This document shows positions 1-8,260 of a DNA stretch of 28,534 nt, in pieces. The stretch is from contig NW_024468377.1 of the NCBI RefSeq assembly GCF_002104995.1, forward strand, positions 1-28,534, read 5' to 3'. Origin of the DNA: Linderina pennispora. Taxonomy: Eukaryota; Kickxellomycota; Kickxellomycetes; Kickxellales; Kickxellaceae. Numbering within the stretch: the stretch's first letter is position 1; each line of letters opens with the position of its first letter. The notes below the pieces were generated by a model. It worked only from the letters and a program-made list of their open reading frames with translations. It was not told the DNA's origin and did not search any database. A program made the translations under genes and the position numbers.

Positions 1-28
1 CGTCGTTCTGGGACCGCACACTCAATGA

Positions 29-592
29 GCTTCCGCAATCCAGGGAGGTTGGGACAGCCGAAACGACCAGTTCGGCTTTTGCGAACACGCCGGTGACATG
101 ACCAGTGGAAAGGTCCTGCCGGCCGACTGGGCCATATTTTGCCTTGGCACACAGTCAAAACTGCCACTCATCAGCCTCGACGCCTCAGTGCTGACACCCA
201 ATGGAATCGCTGTCAAGCCCACTCTGCAGGTGGACCACAGTGATCTGGGCCACATCTTCGCTGTCGGGGACATCTGCGCGCGCGACGAGGTCAAGCTGGC
301 TGGTGTGGCCATGTACGGGGCGTACATTGCGGCCCGTAATATCGCACGGTCCGTTTTGGGCATGGGTGCCTATGAAGAGTCGGAGGAGAATCCGTCCAAG
401 CTGCTCCTGCTGATGGGCAAGGACCACTGGGCGTTCCAGATGGGAGATGAAATCTGGGACCGGGAGCGCACGCAGCAATACGTCTACCAGGATATGGGGC
501 TGGAGGTGTGCATCGGCGCCCTCTCGCTTCGCACCACGCCGGAGTACTCCCCGCTCGAAGTACATTCGGACATCTTCGGGGGCAAGCAATAG
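29..592 (+). CDS. FSP1/AIF-like FAD-dependent NAD(P)H oxidoreductase, C-terminal part
   Basis: This is the 3' portion of a pyridine-nucleotide-disulphide oxidoreductase whose 5' part lies outside the window. The reading frame is open from position 29 to the TAG at 590-592. It shows the late NAD/FAD-domain pattern of the family: a strand reading ADWAIFCLGTQ, then the FAD-binding motif HIFAVGDIC followed by a helix rich in Ala (residues about 85-115 of the visible part). The order resembles AIFM2/FSP1 (AMID) proteins, which pass electrons from NAD(P)H to quinones at membranes. Upstream of position 29 this frame meets a TGA (26-28), while frame 3 is open there, so there is either an intron boundary or a one-base frame break near 26-45. 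The ATG at 98 is internal and is not a start. Family assignment is good; subfamily and substrate are inferred. Confidence 0.7.
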   Translation, partial: ASAIQGGWDSRNDQFGFCEHAGDMTSGKVLPADWAIFCLGTQSKLPLISLDASVLTPNGIAVKPTLQVDHSDLGHIFAVGDICARDEVKLAGVAMYGAYIAARNIARSVLGMGAYEESEENPSKLLLLMGKDHWAFQMGDEIWDRERTQQYVYQDMGLEVCIGALSLRTTPEYSPLEVHSDIFGGKQ

Positions 593-791
593 CCAGGATT
601 TGCCACAGTGGGAAATCTGAGACACCACTTAGAAATTGCCTAATCTGAACTCAGGAACAGAATCGGATATTGTAGGGGATAATACTCTGGCTTATTCAGG
701 CATTCAGAAATGAATGTTTTTTATTTTCCTTTTTTTCCGCACCTCATTCATTCGCATTCTTTCTTCTACTACCGCTACACCTTCACTATAA

Positions 792-3016
792 ATGTCTCGC
801 AAATCCAGCTATATTCCACTGCAAGACTCAGCCGACATAGAGAGAACGCCAGCAGCAGCGGGTCAGCGACGTGGCCTCGGTGTCGTCACCTCACAGCAGC
901 AATAACGGGAATGAGTCAGACGCAGTTTCGCGAAGACGGTCCCGTGGGCAAACAATGGTATCCACGCAAGTGACTTCCAAGTCGAGCATTGGTGTCCGAG
1001 CCCGATGGGGACCGTATTGAGGAGCAGGCTGAACGTGAAATGGGCGATGACAGTACGCGTGGTGGGTCTAGCTTCGACAGCATCCTGACTGTTGACGATG
1101 TCGACGACATTATTGCTGCAGAGCTCGAGAGCAATGCGCGGGGAGCCGAACCAGCAGCAGTCTGGGGGCATTGGCAGATTCTGGCCATTTAGAAGGTCGG
1201 CAGAGTACCGTGCCGTTGGCGGCTCAGACGGATATAGGCGGCGTGGCGAAGAGGAGCCCATATGGAGTAAGCGCATGCTGCTGCTACCAGCAGTCATGCT
1301 GATAGGATGGGCCATCCTGTATGTATTCATCACCGGCATAGCGTGGTACAGGAATTTATAGAGATAACCCGCATATTGATATCGACAGGAGCCTGTTCCC
1401 GCCGCTGGTCAGCCCTGACTCGCTGTCGGAATTCCAATATCAGGTCCGGTTGGTCCACACCAACGACCTCCACGCACATTTTTTCCCCATTCGATGCCAA
1501 GACTGGCGATGCATGTGACGCTGCTGTGAACGGGTGTATTGGCGGATCGGCGGTGGTAAAGTCGATAATTGACCACCTGCGACTGGCCAACAACGTGGGC
1601 AAGGAGAACTCCATATTGCTCAACGCGGGCGACGAGCTTCAAGGCTCGATTTACTACTCACTGTTCAAGGGCAATCTGTCGGCCGCGCTGCTTAACAGCT
1701 TCGGCTACGATGCGCTGACACTGGGCAACCACGAGTTCGACGAGGGGCCTGGGCACCTAGCCAAATATCTGGCCAAGGTGCATGTGCCGACCATCTGCGC
1801 CAACATCAAATTTGTTGACCCAGACCCAGCACTGCAGGCCAATCTCCAGCCCTTCACCATCATCGACCGCCACCGAATTGGCATCATTGGTGTCCTGACG
1901 CCTGACACGGCTGTGTCGTCGAGTGTAGGCAATGGCATCGAGCTAACCGATCCCGTGGAGGCTGTTAACCAGGCTCGCGCACAGCTCGAGAAGCAAGGCA
2001 TTCGGCGCATCATTGTGCTGTCACACCTTGGCTATGATGGCGACCGTGAACTGGCGCAACGTATCGACGCGGGCGTCAGCCTGGTGATCGGCGGCCACTC
2101 GCACACATACCTGTCAAACGACGAATCCAAGGACAGAGAAGGGCCCTACCCGACCTGGGTAACCAACAGCGGCGATTCGATGTGGCAGACAGCGGTTGTG
2201 CAGGCGAAGAAGTGGGGCGAGTATGTTGGGTACCTTGACCTGGTGTTCAATTCTGACGGGTCACTCGATAGCGAGTTCACCAAGGGCAGCCCGGTTGCAG
2301 TAGACATCTCGCCCTCGTCGCCACTCCACAACCGTATCAAACCCAACCAGCGCATCATCGACATCATTCGGCCGTTTGAAGAGGAGATGCGTGCGTATAC
2401 GGACAAGTCGATTGGCCAAGCCAAGGGCCATTTTGATGGACCAAAGCGCGCTACGGACCGCGCTGAGCTCGCACTGGGCGATCTAGTTACCGATGCTCTA
2501 GTGTGGTCTGATGGAGCCAAGCACGCCAATATCGCAGTTATCAGCACAGGTGCTATCCGGGACCGCATCCCCGAGGGCAAAATCACGCGCGGCCATATTC
2601 TGCGAGCCTTGCCATTCGACGACACGCTGGTGCTGGCCACCTTGTCAGGCAAGGAAATCCGCGCCATGGTTACTGCCTCGCAGCAAGGCAAGAACACCAA
2701 CATCGACGGCACGCCTGATGTGCTTTCAAGCATTCAGGTGTCTGGGCTGCGGTTCAACGCGACCACTGTGAATGTGGCCATGCGGATCGGCAATGTGGAC
2801 CACAGGCCAATGCGGGGTGTTGAGTGGGGCGTGCTGAATGATGCCAAAAATTACACCGTGTTGACTGATTCGTTTGTTCTGGGCGGCGGCGATAATCTGC
2901 TGGTGCCCACGGTGCAAGGCGTGGCCATGGGTGTGGGGTTCAGGGACGCAGTCGAAAAGTATATTGCCAAATTCTCGCCTGTTGCACCTGAGCTGGATAA
3001 GCGGATACAGCAATAA
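792..3016 (+). CDS. 5'-nucleotidase/UshA-family metallophosphatase with N-terminal membrane anchor (frame-broken 5' region)
   Basis: The 3' two thirds (about 1490-3016) is one clean frame. It carries the family metal-site motifs GNHEFD (about 1723-1740), GGHSH (about 2088-2102) and NSGD (about 2164), followed by the 5'-nucleotidase C-terminal domain ending in FVLGGGDNL. The first metal motif, HTNDLHAH (1456-1479), is in a different frame from the rest. The likely start is ATG 792 (MSRKSSYIPLQD). From there the coding sense passes through five segments, with one surplus base near each of 860 (GGG), 990, 1140 (GGGG), 1355 (ATTTA) and 1483 (T6C4). Read so, the protein is about 740 residues: an acidic cytosolic N-terminus, a basic stretch, one hydrophobic segment (1275-1346) and the phosphatase. 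That is a type II membrane topology, with the enzyme in the lumen or outside. It likely hydrolyses nucleotides or related phosphoesters. AATAAA (3012-3017) overlaps the stop. Pseudogene versus sequencing error is undecided. Confidence 0.82.
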
Positions 3017-3170
3017 ATCTGGACTCGAGACACCTCTGTCTCATGACTGGCAAGGTCGCATGGCCTCAAAGAGACTGTAGCTCTCCTGTCGTATAAAACA
3101 CCATCTAAAACGCCTGCCACGCAGCGGTTTCTTGTTGTCATACCAACAGTTTCTCTCCACACAGTAACAA

Positions 3171-3467
3171 ATGTCCAACATCATCAGGACTGCCCTCTTA
3201 GTCGCCGCTGTCCCAGCATTAGCTCTGCCAACAGACGACCAGCTGTCCTGCATCAAGGTCTGGTGGAGCCAGGTCGCCGGAAATCTCTATACCGCCTTGA
3301 CTGAGGCTGCGCCGTTGCTTGATGAGGAGGGCCAGCGCCAGTTAGCCATGCTAATCGACCCGGAGAGCCAGAATTTGATGGCGTATCCAAGCATGGAAGA
3401 GATCTCCCTGCTGCCATTAATCCTTGACCCGAGTCAGTTAAAAACCGCGCTGGCACCGTACTGCTGA
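3171..3467 (+). CDS. Small secreted protein, unknown function
   Basis: A 98-residue protein that I do not recognise. Residues 1-19 form a good signal peptide: a hydrophobic core (TALLVAAVPALA) with a probable cleavage after ALA at 18-20. The mature part is acidic, with only two cysteines (residue 27 and the C-terminal residue 98), so one disulphide could close the chain end to end. It appears helical, with no recognisable domain. A poly(A) signal AATAAA lies 34 nt after the stop. It sits between the 5'-nucleotidase and the secreted RNase T2-like gene, all on the same strand, which suggests a small neighbourhood of secreted or membrane products. Gene reality rests on the signal peptide, the ATG context and the poly(A) site. 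Confidence 0.6.
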   Translation: MSNIIRTALLVAAVPALALPTDDQLSCIKVWWSQVAGNLYTALTEAAPLLDEEGQRQLAMLIDPESQNLMAYPSMEEISLLPLILDPSQLKTALAPYC

Positions 3468-3500
3468 ACCTCCATGCTAAGAATCCCTCCGTCGCTCTGT

Positions 3501-3506
3501 AATAAA
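3501..3506 (+). terminator. Poly(A) signal of the small secreted protein gene
   Basis: AATAAA located 34 nt after the TGA of the 3171-3467 gene. Position and sequence fit a standard fungal polyadenylation signal. Confidence 0.6.
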
Positions 3507-4088
3507 GCACCCTCTATAGATACCCCATTGTCTGTGCCTATTAGTGGCGCTGTGTATAACCCTCGACATTTAACCGCATGCCTATGTGCTATCATGCACT
3601 TGAGCTCTATAACCTTCTTTGGGGTGAACCTGACCCGCAAAGGGCGCTTGCTCCACCCCACAAACCACTTGGAGTTTTCTGAAGTGTATACGTTTACCTG
3701 GTGGGCAATATTTACTGCAAATGCCTTGCCAAATCCAGCCCCCTTGCTACAAGCGCGGCTGAGGAAGCACAGAGATTACAGCAAGGGCAAGCTGCAGGAT
3801 GCAAGCCGTCGTACCTTTTTTATTGGTCATTGCTGTGTGTACCACGAAGACCAACTATCCAGCTGGGACTTCTCATACTATTTCCTAAGCCAATTGAGTG
3901 TGGCTCAATAAACGCGCCTTCCAAGGCACAGCGTCAATCACTATACCACCTTGCTCCGAGTATTAGATGTCTGTATGTTCCCATACCACTGCCTACTATG
4001 GATTTATATAAGTCATAATAAATACCATGGCGAATTCCAACATGAGATCAGTATGCCGTATTCATCCACCCGCCCTATTCCTGACCTC
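3507..4088 (+). other. Intergenic region upstream of the RNase T2-like gene
   Basis: About 580 bases without a convincing gene. Two overlapping open frames cross it, but one opens with GTG and neither has recognisable composition or motifs. An isolated AATAAA at 3909-3914 could be a poly(A) signal of an unidentified transcript. The 3' end holds the TATA box and leader of the next gene. Confidence 0.5.
4005..4012 (+). promoter_or_regulatory. TATA box of the RNase T2-like gene
   Basis: TATATAAG, 77 nt upstream of the ATG at 4089. This is a normal spacing for a TATA-directed start with a short leader. Confidence 0.55.
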
Positions 4089-4835
4089 ATGAAGTTGCTG
4101 CTAACTACCCTCACAGCCTGCACTCTCTTATTTAGCCCAGCCATAGCTGTGTTGTCTGGTGACAAGTGTCCTAAAGACACTCTCTCCTGTTCAGCCAATA
4201 TCAAGGATGCTGACACCTGCTGTTACGAAGTGAATGGAATCTTTGCTCTTGTAGACTTTTGGATCAAGGGCGTTGGGCCGGAGGACAAGTTCAGCTTGAA
4301 CGGACTCTATCCACACACATGCGACAACACGCTTACTGGCGCCGACAGCTGTGACCCTTCCCGTAAAGTGGATAATGTGGAGTCAATCATCAGCACTGTG
4401 AACAAGACGCTGTACAAAAACATGAGGACATACTGGTCGTCCGATGGAGACAACGAGCCCCTATGGCTACATATTTGGAATGTGCATGCCACCTGCATGT
4501 CTACGAACCGGCCCGAGTGCTTCTCGAATTTTTCCAGATACCAGGATATGGTTGCATATTTCTCTAATGCTTTGGCGCTGTACAAAAGGTACAACTTTTA
4601 TGCAGCTCTAGCCAAGCACGATATCGTCCCGGACAACACCAAAGCAGTCGATCCGGCCAAATTCAAGAATGCAATCAAGGCGGAACTTGGCGTCGATGCG
4701 GCCATCCGCTGTTTGCACAACGAGCTTGTTGAAATTCGTGTGTGTTTCAATATGCTAGGCAGAGACAGATACGTTCCAATCGATGCCTGTTCTGACGATA
4801 CTTGTCTTGCACCATTCATTTATCCGCTTAAATAA
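4089..4835 (+). CDS. Secreted RNase T2-fold protein with altered active site (probable pseudoenzyme)
   Basis: A 248-residue protein. The ATG at 4089 is preferred because it gives a clear signal peptide (residues 1-20, MKLLLTTLTACTLLFSPAIA). The open frame extends further upstream but lacks such a leader. Two conserved active-site segments of the RNase T2 family can be placed. CAS-I, normally (F/T)xxHGLWP, reads FSLNGLYP at residues 68-75, so the first catalytic His is Asn71. CAS-II, normally HEWxKHGTC, reads HIWNVHATC at 128-136: the two His remain, but the catalytic Glu is Ile129 and the Lys is Val132. Twelve or more cysteines fit a disulphide-rich secreted fold. Established knowledge says these His, Glu and Lys residues drive RNA cleavage, so the protein is probably inactive or strongly changed. 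A TATA box lies upstream; AATAAA (4831-4836) overlaps the stop. Confidence 0.85.
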   Translation: MKLLLTTLTACTLLFSPAIAVLSGDKCPKDTLSCSANIKDADTCCYEVNGIFALVDFWIKGVGPEDKFSLNGLYPHTCDNTLTGADSCDPSRKVDNVESIISTVNKTLYKNMRTYWSSDGDNEPLWLHIWNVHATCMSTNRPECFSNFSRYQDMVAYFSNALALYKRYNFYAALAKHDIVPDNTKAVDPAKFKNAIKAELGVDAAIRCLHNELVEIRVCFNMLGRDRYVPIDACSDDTCLAPFIYPLK

Positions 4836-5560
4836 ACAAAATTCATACGCTTCAGAGCACAAGTTACCAACCATATATGATAATGTAGTTTTCTACAAGT
4901 AATACCTCACACATTTGCCACTAGTCAAATCGGAGAACCGACTAGCAGTGGAAGAAATATGCAAAAGCCGTCTGCTTCTAATCCGACACCGCCAGATGTC
5001 GCCCATTTACAACCACACCTGCTGGATGCCAGGAGAATAACAAAGCGAGCTAAAAGTAACTATGGTCATTCTATCGACTAGGGAGATTTGTTGACAATCG
5101 GGCAATTCCATGTCCTTCGTCACCATGGGCAGATCAAAATCCCCATCTATATAAACATTGTGGGTCGTTCCGGTCCCATCATTCCTTCTCCTCAGCAATT
5201 TCCAATCATATTCATTCCATAAAACTCATAACTACTGGACTATCTGAAGGTTAACAAGATTAACTGCCGCAACACCAGCGGAGGACACTGCAAGTGGGTG
5301 CTTGTAGACGCCAGTGTTTCCTTACCAGAAAGGGCACTTTTGTGGGGCACGTAATATTGGCGACAAACTAAACTTGCACTAAAATGGAAAAATGGCGGCC
5401 AAATATCAAATGATCACCTGTCTTGCCCAAGCTGATCGCACTTCAGGTTCTTTTGGAGCCCGTGTGTCTGTTGTCTGGACAATCCTGTCTTCAGTTTTTC
5501 TTGTCTCGTTATTGCATTTCCCACCATTTTTATACTCTTTCTTGACCAGCGGCTACATAG
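4836..5560 (+). other. Intergenic region with a TATA element, no clear gene
   Basis: About 725 bases between the RNase T2-like gene and the first RNase H1-like gene. A strong TATA element sits at 5148-5155, about 400 nt before the next ATG, which implies a long or spliced leader. Short open frames here (for example 5392-5586) have no coding character; that one would be an upstream ORF if the leader is unspliced. The sequence reads CATAG directly before the ATG at 5561, so a 5' UTR intron ending there is possible but not proven. Confidence 0.4.
5148..5155 (+). promoter_or_regulatory. TATA box (probable promoter of the first RNase H1-like gene)
   Basis: TATATAAA, the only strong TATA element in the gap. 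It lies about 406 nt before the ATG at 5561. Assignment to that gene assumes a long or spliced 5' leader. Confidence 0.4.
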
Positions 5561-6316
5561 ATGGTCAAAAACTATTATGCAGTTAGAGTTGGCCGCATTC
5601 CTGGCGTGTATTCGGACCACGTGGCTGCGCTTAGCCAAGTTTTCCAGTTCCCTCACGGACAAATGAAGGGCTTCATGTATCTGAAGGATGCTGAAGCCTT
5701 CGCTGGGGTCGGTGGTAGAAGCTATTTTCCACCCAATCAGATGTTTATTCCTGCCTGGACGGAGGCCGGGAGCTATCTGCCGATTTATGTCTACGGCGTA
5801 TGTCTCGACAACGGAGGCAATAACCCGCAAGTTGGATGTAGTGCATACTTTGGGCATCAAGACTCCCGCAACACACAAGGAATAATAAGCAACCAGCGCC
5901 AGACGAGCCAACGCGCGGACCTGTGGGCTATCTACTTGGCGATCAAAGTTGTAAACGAGGAACCAGTTCCAGCGAATGCACGTAGACGCCCCTTAGTCAT
6001 CTATACCAAGTCGGAATACGCAGTCTATTGCCTGGAAACAGGCTACGGCGAATGGATCCAAAACGGTTGGAGGAACTCTGAAGGGAGTCCAGTCGCAAAC
6101 CAGGATGTGATTGAAACCATCATGGCCAAAATCAGAAAGAGCGGGCTGCTGGTTTCTTTGCGGCACGTATACAAAGAGTCTTACAACGAATGCCTTATCG
6201 CTGCCAGGACTCTTGCTGTAAAAGTTGCTGAAGATACCCGGAAAAGGCGCGAAGAGCAGGAAGTGACCAAAGTATATCATGTTGGTCATTGCCGCGCGAT
6301 TTATTATGACGAGTAG
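5561..6316 (+). CDS. RNase H1-like protein with hybrid-binding domain and lost catalytic residues (copy 1)
   Basis: A 251-residue protein with the RNase H1 architecture. Residues 5-48 match the N-terminal RNA-DNA hybrid-binding (Cauli_VI-like) domain, starting YYAVRVGRIPGVYS. Residues about 73-222 match the RNase H fold, including the basic-protrusion pattern ending NGW (168-170) and NQD. None of the four catalytic carboxylates is kept as in the family. The YTDGxC Asp is Tyr78 (YVYGVC), the Glu of RAEL is Asp120 (RADL), the Asp of YTDS is Lys150 (YTKS), and the last Asp of the ADxLA motif is Arg216 (ARTLA). The flexible-loop His is also absent. It probably binds but does not cut hybrids or dsRNA; that is inference. 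There is no signal peptide, so it acts inside the cell. AATAAA is at 6371. The gene is followed in tandem by a paralogue. Confidence 0.85.
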   Translation: MVKNYYAVRVGRIPGVYSDHVAALSQVFQFPHGQMKGFMYLKDAEAFAGVGGRSYFPPNQMFIPAWTEAGSYLPIYVYGVCLDNGGNNPQVGCSAYFGHQDSRNTQGIISNQRQTSQRADLWAIYLAIKVVNEEPVPANARRRPLVIYTKSEYAVYCLETGYGEWIQNGWRNSEGSPVANQDVIETIMAKIRKSGLLVSLRHVYKESYNECLIAARTLAVKVAEDTRKRREEQEVTKVYHVGHCRAIYYDE

Positions 6317-6370
6317 CCCCACTACGCACGTCGTTGACAATAACTTTTGTTTATCCTTTTTGCGTGGTTC

Positions 6371-6376
6371 AATAAA
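6371..6376 (+). terminator. Poly(A) signal of RNase H1-like copy 1
   Basis: AATAAA 55 nt after the stop codon of the 5561-6316 gene. Confidence 0.55.
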
Positions 6377-6812
6377 CACTCCATACCATTGCCTGTAAGA
6401 GATGTGACCAGAACACCACAAATAATCGGCACAATGTGTATAGTCTGCAGGCAGGTGTCAAGAGATGACGGATAGTATCAGAAAGACAATTAGAGCTCTT
6501 TCGAAATATGATTAGGACGCTGGCGACACCAACAGGGTGCTAAGAATCATAGCAGATTGCCGCTGCTTCTCGAGGTGTCGCAGCCTGATTTGCAGGACAT
6601 ACCACAGCTGAAAGGGCCTGGAATACAGCGTGGCACCAGCTCTGACGCCCTAACCCGGAGCTGCAGCGGCTGGTTGAGCTTGATAAGCCACACACCATTT
6701 ACCATTGCCTTTGTCGGACGCATACATCAGGGCCACCAGTGTTGAAATCGAGCTCGCTCTTCTCCATCGTCCTTACTCCACTTGGTACTCCGCTATTTTT
6801 TATTGAATCGCG
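6377..6812 (+). other. Intergenic region between the RNase H1-like paralogues
   Basis: About 435 bases with no coding character and no obvious TATA box. The last 60 bases before ATG 6813 are pyrimidine-rich, as is common in fungal leaders. No repeat shared with the upstream region of copy 1 was noticed. Confidence 0.4.
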
Positions 6813-7553
6813 ATGGCTAGAAATAGGTTTTACGTTGTCCAGGTGGGCCGGTCGCCTGGTATCTACTCTAGCTATTGGGATGCGCAGCGTCAGACTTTGC
6901 GGTTTCCGCGAGGCTATTTGAAGGGGTTTACCTCGCTTGCAGCAGCTGAAAAGTACTTCGGAATGGGTACCGAGAGCCACTGCATGCCTGACAAGCTCCA
7001 GATCTCGACTAGTGCGGAGGCAAGGAATAGCCTAAAGGTGTATGCTGACGGTGTATGTCGTGGGAATGGCCGAGAGGTGGCACAGGGTGGATTTGGGGTG
7101 TACTTTGGATTCAGCGATCCTCGTAACCGACAGGGAGCACTGGAAGGTCCTCGACAGACAAACCAGCGGGCAGATTTGGCAGCAGTACTGTGTGCAATTC
7201 AGTTGGCAGCCAAGGAGCAGATCCCTGCGGGCATGCAGAGACGGCCTGTGCAGATCTATACCAAGTCTTCGTACGTCATTTTCTGTCTTACTGCTGGCTA
7301 CCAAAAGTGGGTTCGTAACGGATGGCAGACAGCTTCGGGAGCACCGGTCAAGAATCAGGATCTAATTGCGGATATCGTGACTGAGGCAAGACAGAGCGGG
7401 TTGCTGGTTAGTGTGGACCATATCCGCAAGAACTCGCGTAATGTAGGGATTGATAGGGCCAATGAAATGGCAGCATACGCGGCTAGAGGTGCTCTGGATA
7501 ACCGAGATGTTAACGACCTCACGTACCGCATTAGCAATGTTGCTATTGCCTGA
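6813..7553 (+). CDS. RNase H1-like protein with hybrid-binding domain and altered active site (copy 2)
   Basis: A 246-residue paralogue of the preceding gene, similar along the whole length. The hybrid-binding domain spans residues 6-50 (FYVVQVGRSPGIYSSYW) and keeps more of the family's aromatic positions than copy 1. The RNase H domain spans about 74-225. Here the first catalytic Asp is retained (Asp79 in VYADGVC), but the Glu is Asp121 (RADL), the second Asp is Lys151 (YTKS) and the last Asp is Asn217 (ANEMA). The shared Lys in YTKS and shared RADL show that both copies descend from an already altered ancestor. Catalysis needs these carboxylates to hold two metal ions, so activity is unlikely. 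A poly(A) signal lies at 7746. The C-terminal 20 residues are unlike copy 1. Confidence 0.85.
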   Translation: MARNRFYVVQVGRSPGIYSSYWDAQRQTLRFPRGYLKGFTSLAAAEKYFGMGTESHCMPDKLQISTSAEARNSLKVYADGVCRGNGREVAQGGFGVYFGFSDPRNRQGALEGPRQTNQRADLAAVLCAIQLAAKEQIPAGMQRRPVQIYTKSSYVIFCLTAGYQKWVRNGWQTASGAPVKNQDLIADIVTEARQSGLLVSVDHIRKNSRNVGIDRANEMAAYAARGALDNRDVNDLTYRISNVAIA

Positions 7554-7745
7554 TGACCAAAAGACACCAGGATTGCAACAACATAGCAGTTTAATTCCTA
7601 ACATCGAACATAATAATATCGCACTCCAGATGGACACCTCCTGAAGCATTGTAGCCGTCAAAAAAAACCATGCAGCTGGACCAGCAAGCAATGGCAATGC
7701 AACCTTTGCGGCCGATACTCTACATGGCAAGCAAAAAACACCAGC

Positions 7746-7751
7746 AATAAA
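7746..7751 (+). terminator. Poly(A) signal of RNase H1-like copy 2
   Basis: AATAAA 193 nt after the stop of the 6813-7553 gene and 36 nt before the tRNA-Thr gene on the other strand. The distance is long for a 3' UTR, so assignment is tentative. Confidence 0.4.
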
Positions 7752-7786
7752 ACATCACGTGATAGCTAGATGGTTGAGCAAAAATA

Positions 7787-7859
7787 TGCCGCTACGGAGA
7801 GTTGAACTCCGGATCTTCGCTTTACAAGAGCGACGCCTTAGCCACTTGGCCACAGCGGC
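7787..7859 (-). tRNA. tRNA-Thr (anticodon TGT)
   Basis: Read on the minus strand, it folds into a full cloverleaf. The acceptor GCCGCTG pairs with TAGCGGC (one G-U). A D-arm with AAGTGGCTAA loop follows, then anticodon stem TCGCT/AGCGA with loop CTTGTAA, and T-arm CGGAG-TTCAACT-CTCCG. The anticodon TGT reads ACA (Thr). The discriminator base is A. No intron, and CCA is not encoded. Confidence 0.93.
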
Positions 7860-8260
7860 GGAACCATTCTGCAATTCCAACTGCTGAGTTTCAAAAAATA
7901 CGAATGATAGATATTCAACAGAAAACACAACGCCAATTATCACTTGCAATTACTATTCGTCCCAGAACTCTGGACCTGGCTCAATCCAGTGGCGATGACT
8001 GCACCTTAAAGACTCTGTTTCTCATAAGGCCCAATTCTACCACTACTACTATTGCATGCAAGTCTATTGATATATGAGCTATTATTCAAATTTATTATAG
8101 TTCAAGCTATAGAGTATGACTACTATATTATTCTTATACTAGAACTACTCTGCTCATGGTGCGAGCTCGGCTGCTAGTCACCATGGGTTGGTATGTCGAT
8201 AAGAGCATCACGACGAACCGGTCATTTGAACATGTCGGATGGTTGTTGGTGCAATGGCGA
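7860..8260 (-). other. Non-coding stretch downstream of the Fanzor relic
   Basis: About 400 bases between tRNA-Thr and the 3' end of the Fanzor-like reading frame, increasingly AT-rich near 8040-8145. An imperfect inverted repeat (TAGTTC at 8098-8103 with GAACTA at 8142-8147, and inner TAT/ATA pairings) could fold. In TnpB and Fanzor elements the guide RNA usually comes from the region after the nuclease gene, so this is where it would be expected. I cannot identify one. Confidence 0.3.

Noticed and set aside
710-973. A separate small protein gene at 710-973.
   Set aside because: It overlaps, in another frame, the better start at 792 (MSRKSSYIPLQD), which leads into the 5'-nucleotidase coding sense.
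792-1490. Introns as the cause of the frame changes in the 5'-nucleotidase 5' region.
   Set aside because: The reading sense continues almost base to base across each break. There is no room for an intron and no GT...AG pair removes the breaks.
3474-4018. Two overlapping open frames on the + strand (3474-3911 and 3701-4018), one beginning with a myristoylation-like MGN.
   Set aside because: The MGN frame actually begins with GTG, not ATG. Neither frame has domain-like composition, and both overlap the next gene's promoter.
5392-5586. A 64-codon frame upstream of the first RNase H1-like gene.
   Set aside because: It overlaps the next ATG in another frame and has no protein-like features; at most it is an upstream ORF.
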